DNA of 64,000 nt from Verrucomicrobia bacterium S94 (GCA_004299845.1 CP036201.1:372001-436000), one strand, 5' to 3'; shown: positions 24,578 to 35,232, counted from the stretch's first letter. The notes: generated from the letters alone by a model not told the origin. Numbers and translations are program-made.

Positions 24578-27072
24578 GAGCTGAAGTTGCGGCAGCGGCG
24601 ATGTGTGCCGCCGGATGGGCGGCGCAGGGTGCAGTGAGTCGGAATTTTTCGGCGGACTGGCGGTTTTTTCCGGGTGATGCTCCGGAGGCAATGGCGGCCG
24701 TGTTTGATGATTCGGCATGGCGCAGACTTGATGTTCCGCATGACTGGAGTGTGGAGCATGCTTTCAGCACCAATGAGACCGGCGGCTGTACGGCATTCCT
24801 GCCGGGCGGTATTGGCTGGTACCGCAAAAGCTTTGAAATTCCGGAATCGGGAAAGGGGAGGATTTACCGGATCGATTTTGACGGGGTTTACAATAATTCC
24901 GAGGTCTGGGTTAACGGACATTATCTGGGAAAGCGGCCGTACGGGTATATTCCGTTCAGCTATGAGCTGACTGAATATTTAAACTATGGCGGGAAAAATG
25001 TGGTGGCCGTACGGGTGGATCGCTCTGCCTACCTGGACTGCCGGTGGTATCCGGGATCCGGGATTTACCGCGATGTGAAACTGGTTTCGCATGAGCCGGT
25101 GCATATTGAGCAGTACGGGTTGTTTGTAACGACGCGGGGCAACCAGGTGTATGTTGAGGTTGCACTGAAAAACCGGAGCACTGAAGCAGTGCCGGTTCTG
25201 GTGAAGGCGGATCTGCAGAATGCGGAAGGGAAATCCGTCGGTTTCCGGACGTTGAATCAGGATCTGGCGGCCGGAGCTTCGGCCGTCGGAACGCTGGAGT
25301 TTACCGTTGAACATCCTGAACGGTGGGATACGGACAATCCGTATCTTTACCGGGCAGAGGTTGAGTTGGTTGCGGAGAATCGGGTGCTGGATTCAGCAAC
25401 GACGAGTTTCGGCATACGCGATATTCATAACGATCCGGACAAGGGCTTTTTTCTGAATGGAGAACATACGCTGATTAAAGGGGTATGTCTGCATCACGAT
25501 GGAGGAGCCGTGGGAGCGGCGGTTCCGGATGCTGTTTGGGAACGTCGTCTGCGTTATCTGAAGGAGGCGGGCTGTAATGCCATTCGGACGGCCCATAATC
25601 CGCCGTCGGAAGCTTTTCTGAATCTGTGCGATCGTATGGGCTTTCTGGTGCAGGATGAGGCGTTCGATGAATGGTTTAATCCAAAAGACAAGCGCCATAA
25701 TTTCAATGCGAAAGATGTGGATGATTTAACCCGGGGGTATTCGGAGGTTTTCGGAGAATGGGCCGAGCAGGATATCAAAGCCATGGTGCGGCGAGATCGG
25801 AATCATCCGTCAATTATTCAGTGGAGTATCGGCAACGAGATTGAGTGGACTTATGCGGGATATGCCGATGCAACAGGCTATTGGGATAAGGAGAATGATG
25901 TAAGTTACTACTGGGATCTCCCTCCGTATTCGGCTGAGGAAATCCGGGAGCGCTTTTCCGTTTCGCAGAAACGTCAGGGGCAGCACATTCTGGCGGAGCA
26001 GGCGGCCGATCTGTCGCGCTGGATTAAGGCGCTTGATACCAGCCGTCCGGTAACGGCGAATATGGTGATGCCTTCAGTCAGTCATTTTTCGGGATATGCC
26101 GATGCGCTGGATATTGTAGGCTACAGTTACCGTACGGTACTTAATGAGTGGGGACATAAACACTATCCGGAAAAAATGATCTGCGGCACCGAAAACTGGG
26201 TGCAGTGGGAAGAATGGAAAAGTGTGCTGGAAAATGAGCATATTGCCGGGGTCTTTCTCTGGACGGGAATCGACTATCTCGGCGAATCAAAAGCCTGGCC
26301 GAAGCGTTCGACGGCCAGTGGAATGCTGAACACCGCCGGATTCCGCAAACCGCGTTACTGGTTCTTTAAGACCTTCTGGAAAGAGGATGAGCCGATGGTT
26401 TATATGGCCGCTCAGCCGCAGGCTGCTTCCAACTATCTGCTGAAGGATGGTGAGGTTGTTGAGAATCCGGAAAATCCGCGCGATAAAAAATGGTGGTGGC
26501 CGGAGGTTTCCAACCATTGGAATTTTGAAGCCGGTGAATGGGTTTATATTGAGCTCTATTCCAACTGCGAGGAAAACGAGCTGTTTCTGAACGGTAAATC
26601 GCTGGGCGTCCGGAAACTGGCGGATCATGAAGACCGTCTGCTGAAATGGATTGTTCCGTTTGAAGAAGGATCGTTGAAAGCGGTTGGTCGAAACGGAGGA
26701 CAGGTTGCCGCGATTCAGACGTTGCATACGGCTGCCAAAGCGGCTGAAGTTCGACTGAAGCTGGATAAGGAAAGTTTGCGCGCCGATGGTCGGGATGTGG
26801 TGCATTGTGTGGCTGAAATCGTTGATGAAAAAGGACGGCCGGTTCGGCATCTGGCGCATCGGGTCAGATTTTCCGTGGAGGGCGATGCCCGCAATATCGG
26901 CGTCGACAATGGAAACTCTTCAAGCGTTCAGCCTTTTCAGTCCGACAGCTGTGAAACCGATCAGGGCAGAGTCCTGATGATTCTTCAGGCGGGAAAAACA
27001 AAAGGCGATGTGGTGGTTGAAGCTTCTGTTGAAGGACTAAAGGGAGCAACGGTTCATATTCAACAGCAATAG
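24574..27072 (+). CDS. GH2-family glycoside hydrolase, beta-galactosidase-like
   Basis: 832 residues: N-terminal jelly-roll domain ([26 protein letters not shown]), Ig-like domain, TIM barrel, and C-terminal Ig-like domains. The acid/base is E422 in SIGNEIEW and the nucleophile E540 in [26 protein letters not shown] is the usual barrel signature. Enzymes of this type release terminal galactose (or related sugars) from oligosaccharides, here probably those made by the GH16 enzymes. The start is GTG at 24574, overlapping the previous stop (GTGA); the N-terminal [15 protein letters not shown] could be a short signal. It ends three bases before the convergent prenyl synthase gene. Confidence 0.93.
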   Translation: MRAEVAAAAMCAAGWAAQGAVSRNFSADWRFFPGDAPEAMAAVFDDSAWRRLDVPHDWSVEHAFSTNETGGCTAFLPGGIGWYRKSFEIPESGKGRIYRIDFDGVYNNSEVWVNGHYLGKRPYGYIPFSYELTEYLNYGGKNVVAVRVDRSAYLDCRWYPGSGIYRDVKLVSHEPVHIEQYGLFVTTRGNQVYVEVALKNRSTEAVPVLVKADLQNAEGKSVGFRTLNQDLAAGASAVGTLEFTVEHPERWDTDNPYLYRAEVELVAENRVLDSATTSFGIRDIHNDPDKGFFLNGEHTLIKGVCLHHDGGAVGAAVPDAVWERRLRYLKEAGCNAIRTAHNPPSEAFLNLCDRMGFLVQDEAFDEWFNPKDKRHNFNAKDVDDLTRGYSEVFGEWAEQDIKAMVRRDRNHPSIIQWSIGNEIEWTYAGYADATGYWDKENDVSYYWDLPPYSAEEIRERFSVSQKRQGQHILAEQAADLSRWIKALDTSRPVTANMVMPSVSHFSGYADALDIVGYSYRTVLNEWGHKHYPEKMICGTENWVQWEEWKSVLENEHIAGVFLWTGIDYLGESKAWPKRSTASGMLNTAGFRKPRYWFFKTFWKEDEPMVYMAAQPQAASNYLLKDGEVVENPENPRDKKWWWPEVSNHWNFEAGEWVYIELYSNCEENELFLNGKSLGVRKLADHEDRLLKWIVPFEEGSLKAVGRNGGQVAAIQTLHTAAKAAEVRLKLDKESLRADGRDVVHCVAEIVDEKGRPVRHLAHRVRFSVEGDARNIGVDNGNSSSVQPFQSDSCETDQGRVLMILQAGKTKGDVVVEASVEGLKGATVHIQQQ

Positions 27073-27075
27073 GGC

Positions 27076-27936
27076 CTAAAACGTCCGGTTCATTAGAAAC
27101 TCGGCAATGCTTTTCAGGGCGCTGGTGTCGCGGTCTAGCTCCATCAGTGCCGCAATGGCATCGAAGGTCAGTGAGCGGACTTTGGCCTGAGCGGTGTCCA
27201 TGCCGTGTACGGCGGGATAGGTCATTTTATGCTGTTCAGCATCGGAGCCGGCCGGTTTCCCGAGGATTTCATCGGTGGAGATTTCATCGAGAATGTCATC
27301 GGCAATCTGGAAGGCCAGGCCGATTTTCCGCCCGAAACGGCTGAGCTGTTCAAGTTCTTTTTCGGTTGCGTCGGCGGCAATGGCGCCCATACGGACGGAG
27401 GCCTGAATGAGAATGGCGGTTTTGTTCAGATGAATAAATTCGACAAGATCAGCATTCGGGGTTTTGCCTTCTGCGGCGAGATCCTCCACCTGTCCGGCAA
27501 TTACGCCGCGTGAGCCGGCGGCACGGGCGAGTTCAAGGCCGAGCCGGGAATTGCCGTGTTCTGCGAGGAGTTCAAAGGCCATAATCATGAGGGCGTCGCC
27601 GGCCAGTACCGCGTTGGCTTCGCCGAACTGAATATGGCAGGTGGGTTTTCCACGACGCAGATTATCGTCGTCCATACAGGGAAGGTCGTCGTGAATCAGC
27701 GTGGAGCAATGGTAGAGTTCCACGGAGACTGCCGCTTTTATTATCTCCTCGGTTGTTTTCCCCAGCGCTTCCGCTGCAGCGATGACAAGGATCGGCCGGA
27801 TGCGTTTTCCGCCGTTGAGTACGCTGTAGCGCATGGCCTGGTGCAGAAGGGTTGGACGAACGTCTGCCGGGGGGAGTAATTGATCGATGGTGCGGTCGAC
27901 CAGAGCCTGTTTCTCTTTAAGGTAATTGGTAATCAT
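27076..27936 (-). CDS. ispA: polyprenyl (farnesyl/geranylgeranyl-type) diphosphate synthase
   Basis: Condenses isopentenyl diphosphate with allylic diphosphates to make C15-C20 prenyl diphosphates for quinones and the undecaprenyl carrier. Motifs are GGKRIRP, the first Asp-rich region HDDLPCMDDDNLRRGKPT, and the second IADDILD. The 286-residue length and overall pattern match IspA-type short-chain synthases. The start at 27936 (MITNYLKEKQ) is chosen; the longer open frame upstream runs into the neighbouring gene's 3' end and is not conserved. Chain length of the product cannot be decided with certainty. Confidence 0.92.
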   Translation of the reverse strand: MITNYLKEKQALVDRTIDQLLPPADVRPTLLHQAMRYSVLNGGKRIRPILVIAAAEALGKTTEEIIKAAVSVELYHCSTLIHDDLPCMDDDNLRRGKPTCHIQFGEANAVLAGDALMIMAFELLAEHGNSRLGLELARAAGSRGVIAGQVEDLAAEGKTPNADLVEFIHLNKTAILIQASVRMGAIAADATEKELEQLSRFGRKIGLAFQIADDILDEISTDEILGKPAGSDAEQHKMTYPAVHGMDTAQAKVRSLTFDAIAALMELDRDTSALKSIAEFLMNRTF

Positions 27937-27991
27937 GGGGGCTGTGTATAGGGAAATTTTCAGAGGTTGGAAACTTTCAATCTCCGGAAAA

Positions 27992-30235
27992 CTATTCCGG
28001 TGCAAAAGCGCTGAGCAGGGTTCCCCAGCTGTCGGCCCCGCCGTCAACATCGTTACGCAGGGTGTCTGAGAGACCGAAAAAGGTGACGGCGGCGGTTTGC
28101 GTCAGCGGGTCGCGCCAGACATGCACCACCGCCTGACGGGAGGCGCGGATCTCGTCGTCTTTCAGTCCGTTCCCATTCATATCGGTTCCGGACTGGGCCA
28201 GCAGCAGTATGGTGTAGGAGGTGTCGCGCCAGCCGAAGAGGCGATAAGTATTGGCCACGACGGAATCTTTCTGTGCATCGGTCAGCAGGCCCCAGTCCGG
28301 AAGGTTGTCGGCGAGTGCATAACCGGCATGTGAGCGGGTTTCCCATTTTCGGCCGGTTTCCCGGGCCAGATTGGCTCCGAGAATTTCCGCCTGTGCGGCT
28401 GTGATTTCTGTAGCATCGTCGATAGGGGCCTGCCAGAAGGCAGTGGCCAGAACGTTGGAATGAGGGGAGTTTATATTAATGCAGCCGGGGCGAACGGGCG
28501 TGTTGGTCAGATCCTCCGGAGTGTGAAAATAATCCAGCACGGGATCGGGGGGCTCGCCGGCGGCGTAAAGGCGGACGGTATCCCACGGTTTTCCGGTTGA
28601 GAGATGACCGAATTCTGCGGCGTTGGTCATGGGTTGGTTGGCGACATAAAACTGAATGGTGCTCTTGTCGGTCAGATCGCTTTCTTCGCCCCAGTCATCA
28701 ATATCATTGACCGCGTTGGGGGTAGCATCCATTTCCAGCCAGTGAGCCGGAAAATCATGGTTGATTCGCGGATCACGGCAGCTGTATGCAACGCCGGAAT
28801 CTGAACTCTCTGCCGATGCAGGGAGCTCCAGTTCGATATTTTCGACGCGGTCCACGGGTTCATCGGTATTGATTTCAACGGTTTCATTAAGGAAATAGAG
28901 TGCGGTTGGATCGGTGTCTTCGTTTTCACCGAAGGCAATCCCGAGTTTCAGGGTTGTGTCGTAATCGAATGCAAAGAGATATTCCGTGAAGGCACCATCG
29001 GTACTTGAAGATACCTCGGTTAAAGGAAAAATCACCGCTTTGGACATGTTGGTGTAAGCGACGACGAACGTGGTGTAGAGCGATTGTCCGGTAAAATCCT
29101 CTCCATCGAGAAGTTCGATGCTGCCCGCTTGCGAATCGGTGGATGAGGTTTCGGTGATGTCCGCTGCGGTAATATCCAGGAATATCTCCTCCGGCGGATC
29201 CGGCTCAAACGGATACCAGGTTTCAACGTACAGTTCGCCGGAAATTTCGTAATGAACATTGGTCGGATCGATGACATTGTGCTCGAATACCACATTATCA
29301 AGCCGGATCTCATTGATCATGGGAACGGCTTCGGGACTTGAACCGTGTAGATCGCGTGGAATACGGTCGGCATCTATATAGTCGAAATAGTTGTCTGCCA
29401 GCTGTTCCGCTTCTTTGTCCGAAAAACCGCACTGTTCCGTTAATACTTCTTCCAGTGTGTCGGCATCTGTATCTTCCGTCAGCAGCAGTGTGTTCATGCG
29501 GTTTGAAGGGTATAGTGAGTATGTGTTGAACGATGCGATATCGCCGCCGATGACTCCGCCGCGTGCGGATGTGTTGAGGGTGAGGATATCGCGCAGGGAT
29601 TCAAAACGTTTCCAGGCGGTATCGCGGTTATGGATAAATGCGGTGCCGGTATCCGGTGCCGGGGTTTTGTTTCCATCGGCATCAATCAGCTGGGCAGAGA
29701 CATTGAGTTCGTTCAGCAGTTCAGGAGAGAGCATGAGTTCTGCGGGTGAACGTCCGTCACGGCGCTGCGTTTTTACATTGCCGATGCTGTTGGCATCCAG
29801 CAGACCGGAGGTGTTCACGACCACATAGGCTATGCGTCCGATCTCGGTGCCGTCTACAGAAACCGGAATCCATTCCGCCGTGGACCGTGCATTTTCATAT
29901 GCGGTTCTGATCGGGGGATTGCCCAGCGGAAGGTAGTCCTCTTCGGTGGAAAGGTTCACGCTGCCGGAAATGAAGAAACCGGTGCCGTTGCCGGAGCCGA
30001 AGGCTAAACGGTGGGGATAGTTGGTGCCGAAGGTAGCGTCGATATTTTCCATGGCATCCGCAAGCGCGGTGTGGAGCAGCTGAGTGGTGCGTGCGTTTTC
30101 CAGATAGTGCCGGCCGGCGAGCCGGTCGGTCCGGCTGCGAGCGGCAAAGGCCAGGATCATGACGGTGAGCAGCGCAAGAAAACCCAGGGCGATGATCAGG
30201 GCGGTACCCTCTTTGGTTGGCGGTCGACGGTTCAT
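27992..30235 (-). CDS. oversized GspK-like type II secretion minor pseudopilin
   Basis: 747 residues, about twice a normal GspK. The N-terminus KEGTALIIALGFLALLTVMILAFAA is a prepilin leader with a hydrophobic helix, and the domain around DANSIG and SPELLNEL, then TEDTDADTLEEVLTEQCGFSDKEAEQLADNYFDYID, resembles the GspK helical insert that recognises pilus tips. The middle (residues about 290-480) is rich in beta-strand and acidic residues and unlike GspK. It is the last gene of the H-I-J-K set and overlaps the J gene by four bases. Probably the tip subunit of a secretion pseudopilus. Confidence 0.7.
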   Translation of the reverse strand: MNRRPPTKEGTALIIALGFLALLTVMILAFAARSRTDRLAGRHYLENARTTQLLHTALADAMENIDATFGTNYPHRLAFGSGNGTGFFISGSVNLSTEEDYLPLGNPPIRTAYENARSTAEWIPVSVDGTEIGRIAYVVVNTSGLLDANSIGNVKTQRRDGRSPAELMLSPELLNELNVSAQLIDADGNKTPAPDTGTAFIHNRDTAWKRFESLRDILTLNTSARGGVIGGDIASFNTYSLYPSNRMNTLLLTEDTDADTLEEVLTEQCGFSDKEAEQLADNYFDYIDADRIPRDLHGSSPEAVPMINEIRLDNVVFEHNVIDPTNVHYEISGELYVETWYPFEPDPPEEIFLDITAADITETSSTDSQAGSIELLDGEDFTGQSLYTTFVVAYTNMSKAVIFPLTEVSSSTDGAFTEYLFAFDYDTTLKLGIAFGENEDTDPTALYFLNETVEINTDEPVDRVENIELELPASAESSDSGVAYSCRDPRINHDFPAHWLEMDATPNAVNDIDDWGEESDLTDKSTIQFYVANQPMTNAAEFGHLSTGKPWDTVRLYAAGEPPDPVLDYFHTPEDLTNTPVRPGCININSPHSNVLATAFWQAPIDDATEITAAQAEILGANLARETGRKWETRSHAGYALADNLPDWGLLTDAQKDSVVANTYRLFGWRDTSYTILLLAQSGTDMNGNGLKDDEIRASRQAVVHVWRDPLTQTAAVTFFGLSDTLRNDVDGGADSWGTLLSAFAPE

Positions 30236-30999
30236 TCAAACTCCAGCAGGGATGTTCCAAGGTTCGGAATATGAATTCTGCGGGTATAGACCCGTTCGTG
30301 GATGGCGAGAAAATATTCCGCTTCGTCGTCGCCGCGTGTTTTATAAATACGCATAGCCTGCCGCATGTCATTGGCGGAACACAGTCCGATGATGATGTCA
30401 ACGAAGCGCGGCGGAGCGGAGTTGGATTGATTGCCGTTAATGCGGAAATTCATAAAGGTGAGCACCGCCTGTGCGGTGAGGCCGTCGGCATCTTCGAGTT
30501 CCTCGGTATATTCCCGGTCCGATTGAAAGTCGGGTTTTGTGCCGTCGTAGTAGTCAGATTGCCGGATCAGGTTTTTGCGTGCCGCCTGCGTGCCGACCTG
30601 CGAATTGGCGATATATTCAAAAACAACGCGTCGGTTAAGAGCGGAAACCAGATCAAGACTTTGCCTGGAGCGGATCTGAACGGGGGCGAGATCGCGCGGC
30701 ATTCCGAGAAGCTGGCGGCGGGTGGCAGTGGAGATGAAGTAGAGAGCGTCGCCGACGGATACGGAATCGACGCGGAAAGGGACGTTGGTGCGGATAAGGG
30801 CCTGGCTGATGTCGGTCTGCAGATTATCGAGCACGAAGCGGGCGGCTTCATCGAGCAGTGCATCATGGCTTCCGCGTGTGACTGCCGAGGTGCTGGTGGT
30901 GAAGATGCGGGAAATCATCAGCACCACGAGTGTGAGGATGACCAGGGAAACCATGAGTTCCAGCAGGGTGAAGCCGTTTCTGGAGGAGCGGGGCGGCAT
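30232..30999 (-). CDS. GspJ-like pseudopilin
   Basis: 255 residues with a type IV prepilin N-terminus: basic leader PRSSRN, Gly just before the cleavage site, then FTLLELMVSLVILTLVVLMI. The size and place in an H-I-J-K order indicate GspJ of a type II secretion system. The start ATG and the end of the gspI-like gene share their boundary base region (30999), and the stop overlaps the next start. Minor pseudopilins J, K and I form the pseudopilus tip. Confidence 0.78.
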   Translation of the reverse strand: MPPRSSRNGFTLLELMVSLVILTLVVLMISRIFTTSTSAVTRGSHDALLDEAARFVLDNLQTDISQALIRTNVPFRVDSVSVGDALYFISTATRRQLLGMPRDLAPVQIRSRQSLDLVSALNRRVVFEYIANSQVGTQAARKNLIRQSDYYDGTKPDFQSDREYTEELEDADGLTAQAVLTFMNFRINGNQSNSAPPRFVDIIIGLCSANDMRQAMRIYKTRGDDEAEYFLAIHERVYTRRIHIPNLGTSLLEFE

Positions 31000-31451
31000 T
31001 ATTTTTTCCTCCAGTTGTAAATCCGGGTCTGGAAAATACGCGGGTTTCCTTCGGCGGTGTAGCCGGGCCAGACCTTCAGTTCTGCGGTGATGCTGTTCCG
31101 GTTGTGGGCAAGGTCAAGCTGATAGGTGACGGTGAACCGCTCAGCGGCGGTGCCGTTCCGTCCTTCAGCAAAGGAGGTGAAGCGGGCGGTGCTGCCGGTT
31201 TCAATGTCGACTGCTGTCCCGTCGTAATCGGGCAGCGTGATGGATTCGGGTAGTGATGACAGGATATTCCAGTCGACGGAGTGGAGAGGGTTGAGTACCA
31301 GGTCAGCAAAGCTGACAATGTGCAGGTCGTCGCGGGTGCGGTGATGGGTGTCGAGGGTGGATACAAGCAGACCGATGAGGCTGACGACACCGATGCTGAT
31401 GACGAGCAGGGTAAGCAGGATTTCCATGAGGGTGAAGCCGTATTTTTTCAT
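30999..31451 (-). CDS. GspI/PilV-like pseudopilin
   Basis: 150 residues starting MKKYGFTLMEILLTLLVISIGVVSLIG, a prepilin signal with cleavage expected after Gly5 and Glu at mature position 5. Short length and position between H- and J-like genes fit GspI. Overlaps the H-like gene by four bases (ATGA-type). Part of the first pseudopilin set in this window. Confidence 0.78.
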   Translation of the reverse strand: MKKYGFTLMEILLTLLVISIGVVSLIGLLVSTLDTHHRTRDDLHIVSFADLVLNPLHSVDWNILSSLPESITLPDYDGTAVDIETGSTARFTSFAEGRNGTAAERFTVTYQLDLAHNRNSITAELKVWPGYTAEGNPRIFQTRIYNWRKK

Positions 31452-32125
31452 TCTGCGGTATCTCCCAGGAGTTGGAAGTCGTCGTCGGTTTCTCCGTAGC
31501 GGGTGTCCAGAATCATGCTTTTCCCAAAGGTTGTAAAATGAATCTGTTTGCCGGAACAGGGGTTGAACACTTCCGGTCGGCCGTTAATGACCGTACCGGG
31601 GGCAAGATGAATGTGGTGACTGGCAGAGGCGATTTCGCCGGTGGGTTTGAAGCCGAGAGTGATGTAGATGGTGTCGCCGATTTTGAGTTCGTTGTTTTTG
31701 TTGAGCGCACCGTCCCAGGGATCGTTCCCGATTTCAAAAATATTTTCTGAGGAATTGGCATCGGGGTCGATAAGAATGCCATCGGGAAGCCGTTCCCAGT
31801 CTTTGACAAAATAGCCGTCATTCCGTGTAACCGGGGGGGTGGAGATATCGATGGCGAAAACGGCGTAGCTTTGGTAGGCCTGCTCCGGATCGGTGATGTC
31901 GTCGTGAAAAATGAGATAGGTGGGTTCTTTATGTGTTACGGCGTGCTGGCGTGCTAGTTTAGCGGCGGAGTGCAGGGCATTGGCGGCGGCTTCCAATCTG
32001 CTCTGGCCGGTGATGCCGGAGAGCATCGGCAGTGTGATGACAGAGAGGATGCCGATGATCATAATAACGACCAGCAGTTCGGCCAGAGTGAAGGCGTTTT
32101 TTGATTGGGAAGGGGAAATCCGCAT
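31448..32125 (-). CDS. GspH-like pseudopilin
   Basis: 225 residues with prepilin sequence NAFTLAELLVVIMIIGILSVITLPML; Ala replaces the usual Gly before Phe. A GspH-type C-terminal domain follows (ALHSAAKLARQHAVTHKEPTYLIF, then STPPVTRNDGYF). The start at 32125 (MRISPSQSKN) keeps a normal short leader; a TTG further upstream is possible but less likely. First gene of the H-I-J-K operon, divergent from ppdK. Confidence 0.78.
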   Translation of the reverse strand: MRISPSQSKNAFTLAELLVVIMIIGILSVITLPMLSGITGQSRLEAAANALHSAAKLARQHAVTHKEPTYLIFHDDITDPEQAYQSYAVFAIDISTPPVTRNDGYFVKDWERLPDGILIDPDANSSENIFEIGNDPWDGALNKNNELKIGDTIYITLGFKPTGEIASASHHIHLAPGTVINGRPEVFNPCSGKQIHFTTFGKSMILDTRYGETDDDFQLLGDTAE

Positions 32126-32212
32126 GGGTGCAAAGATAGCGGTCGGACGCAGGGTTTCCAAACTTTGGAAGAGGTATTTTTTACACGATGGGGGAATAAA
32201 CGTGAGGGGGTC

Positions 32213-32240
32213 TTGACTCCGTTTGGTGCTCTGTTAAATA
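32213..32240 (+). promoter_or_regulatory. sigma-70-like promoter of ppdK
   Basis: TTGACT, 16-base spacer, TAAATA, about 50 bases before the ATG at 32290 in the divergent region between the pseudopilin operon and ppdK. AAGGAGAAA precedes the start codon. Confidence 0.6.
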
Positions 32241-32289
32241 TAGACCGTTTTTAGTTCTATAGGCCTTTCAAAAACAAGGAGAAATACAA

Positions 32290-35042
32290 ATGGCTCAGAA
32301 GAAATATGTCTACTTCTACGGAGTGTCCAGAGAACTCACGGAAGGCGACCAAAGCATGAAAGCAGTTCTCGGCGGTAAAGGGGCTAATCTCGCCGAAATG
32401 GCAAACGCCAATCTTCCGGTTCCTCCCGGCCTTACCATTACCACAGAAGCCTGTGCCTACTATTCCAAAACCGGTGGTAAATATGCTCCGGAGATGGAGA
32501 CTCAGCTGAAAACCCAGTTGCAGAAGCTCGAAAAAGTGATGGGCAAAAAGCTGGGCGATGCCAGGGATCCGCTGCTGGTATCTGTGCGTTCCGGTGCCGC
32601 GGTTTCTATGCCGGGCATGATGGATACGGTGCTGAATCTGGGCCTGAATGATAAAGCGGTACTGGGCTTTATTGAACAGTGTGGAAATGAACGTACCGGC
32701 TGGGACTGCTACCGCCGCTTCATTGATATGTTCGGGGATGTGGTGATGGGGCCGTATACCGGTCTGACACACCATGATTTTGAAGTGGAGCTTGAAGCGC
32801 TTAAGAAAAAATATAAAGCCAAGGAAGATACCGACCTGACAGCGGAACAGCTCAAAGAGCTCACCGAGATTTATAAAAAGGTTTATCAGAACAAAGTGAA
32901 AAAACCGTTTCCGCAGGATCCCTGGGAACAGCTCGATCTCTCCATCCGTGCCGTATTCGGCTCCTGGGGTTCGGAACGTGCTGAAAAATACCGCCAGATC
33001 AACAAGATCACCGGCCTGATGGGAACCGCGGTCAACATCTGCACGATGGTCTTCGGTAATATGGGGTCCAGATCCGGTACAGGGGTGGCGTTTACACGCG
33101 ATGGCGGAACCGGCCATAGCAAAGCGATGGGGAATATCTGGTCGATGCTCAGGGCGAAGATGTCGTTGCGGGGATTCGTACACCGAAACACCTTGATGAT
33201 ATGCCGAATGAGGAGGATCCCGTATGGAAAAAAGTCTATGCGGATCTGCAGAAAATCATGACGCGTCTGGAGAAACATTATAAATATCCGCAGGACGTTG
33301 AATTCACCGTGCAGGAGGGTAAGCTGTATATGCTGCAGACCCGTAATGCAAAACGTACCGGTCTGGCCGGGGTGCGCTGGGCGGTTGAAATGGCCACCGG
33401 ACAGGATGTCTTCACCGGCGAAAAACAGCCGAAAATCCTGAGCCAGAAAGAAGCTCTCCTGACCGTTACCGGCGAAGACCTCGAACAGCTTCTGTTCCCG
33501 ATCTTTGATATCGAGGCGGAGAAAAAGGCCAAAGTGGTTACCACAGCTCTGCCGGCAGGTCCGGGCGCTGCCGTGGGTAAAATCATGTTCGAAGCCGCAG
33601 AGGCTGAAGCGGCCATCGAAAAGAATGCCGATGAAAAAATCATTCTCGTTCGCCACGAAACCAGCCCGGAAGATGTCGGCGGTATGTGGGCGGCACAGGG
33701 CGTATTGACTTCAACCGGAGGGATGACATCGCACGCCGCGGTTGTTGCGCGTGGCTGGGGAAAATGCTGTATCTGTGGTGCAGGCGACCTCAGGATCGAC
33801 TACAAAAAGAAAACGATCACCGTCGGTAAAAAAGTTTTCAAGCAGGGAGACTGGCTCTCCCTGAACGGCTCTACCGGAGTTGTTTATGAAGGGCAGATTC
33901 CGACCCAGGTCAGTCCGGTTGTATCGGCGGTCGTTGATGGAAAAGCCTCTGCTAAAAAAGATCCGATTTACAAAATGTATGAGCAGATCTCCAAATGGTC
34001 GGATAACAACCGGAAGATGAATGTGCGTACCAATGCCGATTCGCCGGCCGACTCTGCTGCTGCCCGTGCATTCGGTGCCGAAGGAATCGGACTCTGCCGT
34101 ACCGAGCACATGTTCTTTGAAGGTGATCGTATCTGGGCTATCCGGGAGTTCATTCTGGCGGATGACGAGAATGCCCGCAAAGCGGCACTTGCCAAACTGC
34201 TGAAACATCAGCAGAAAGATTTCGAAGGTATCTTTAAGGCGATGGACGGCCTGCCGGTAACCGTTCGTCTGCTGGATCCGCCGCTGCATGAATTTGTACC
34301 GCATACGAAGAAAGATCAGCAGGAAATGGCTAAGCGGCTTGGAGTTCCGGCCCGTAAGGTGACGCAGCGTGTACAGGAACTGCATGAGTTCAATCCGATG
34401 CTCGGTCATCGAGGATGCCGCCTGTCGATCACCTATCCGGAACTTTGTGTGATGCAGACCAAAGCCATTATCGGGGCCGCCTGCAAAGTAGCCAAGCTCA
34501 AGAAGCCGGTTAAAGTGCTGCCGGAAATCATGATTCCGCTGATCGGAACCAAAGCCGAGCTGGACTTCCTCGAAAAAATTGTTCGGGAAAACGCCGAGGA
34601 AATTATTGCGAAGACCGGAGCCAAAGTGAAATACATGGTTGGTACGATGATCGAGATTCCGCGTGCGGCGCTTACGGCAGACGAAGTGGCTGAAACTGCA
34701 GAATTCTTCAGTTTCGGCACCAACGATCTCACGCAGATGACCTTTGGTTACAGCCGGGATGACATCGGATCTTTCCTGCCGGATTATCTCAATGAGAAAA
34801 TTCTGCCGGCCGATCCGTTCCAGACGCTGGATCAGAGCGGTGTCGGACAACTGGTTAAACTGGGGGTTGAGCGCGGTCGTGAAACGCGTCCGGACCTCAA
34901 ATGCGGTATCTGTGGTGAACACGGCGGCGATCCGGAAAGTGTAAAATTCTGCGCGAAGGCCGGGCTCAACTATGTGAGCTGTTCCCCTTACCGAGTACCG
35001 ATTGCCCGTCTTGCAGCAGCACAGGCGGCCATCAAAGGCTAA
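32290..35042 (+). CDS. ppdK: pyruvate, phosphate dikinase, interrupted by an apparent one-base frameshift
   Basis: Interconverts pyruvate, ATP and phosphate with phosphoenolpyruvate, AMP and pyrophosphate. The first frame has the ATP-grasp half (GGKGANLAEMANANLPVPPG, SVRSGAAVSMPGMMDTVLNLG, GVAFTRDGGTG) and stops at 33261; the second continues with EFTVQEGKLYMLQTRN, the phospho-His motif GGMTSHAAVVARGWGKCC, and the PEP-binding barrel ending CGICGEHGGDP. Restoring one G in the GGGG run at 33129-33132 joins them through GEYLVDAQGEDVVAGIRTPK, which is canonical. Full length would be about 917 residues, normal for the family. Likely sequencing error rather than loss, since everything downstream is intact. 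Confidence 0.92.
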
Positions 35043-35055
35043 ACGTCCAAAACCA

Positions 35056-35121
35056 TACCGGGAGCTTGAAATATTCAGCTCCCGGTACAGCTGAGGCCTG
35101 TCTACGCGACGGGCTTTTTTT
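35056..35121 (+). terminator. tandem hairpin terminator after ppdK
   Basis: First hairpin: perfect 11-bp TACCGGGAGCT / AGCTCCCGGTA (35056-35087) without T-run. Second: GCCTGTC-TACGC-GACGGGC (35096-35114, one wobble) followed by seven T, a standard intrinsic terminator. Confidence 0.85.
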
Positions 35122-35139
35122 CTATGTCAGATTTGTTTT

Positions 35140-35217
35140 ATACCTTCGAAGGTATGGTAATATTTATTTAAAAATAAAGGGAATTGATGGGTTTAACTTT
35201 CACACCTTCGAAGGTGT
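35140..35217. repeat. pair of 16-bp TTCGAA palindromes, copy A
   Basis: ATACCTTCGAAGGTAT (35140-35155) and ACACCTTCGAAGGTGT (35202-35217) are each perfect palindromes, centres 62 bp apart with an AT-rich interval. They lie between the convergent ppdK and the small unknown gene. The same arrangement recurs at 54991-55067. Function unknown. Confidence 0.7.
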
Positions 35218-35232
35218 AAGGTTTGTTCTGCT

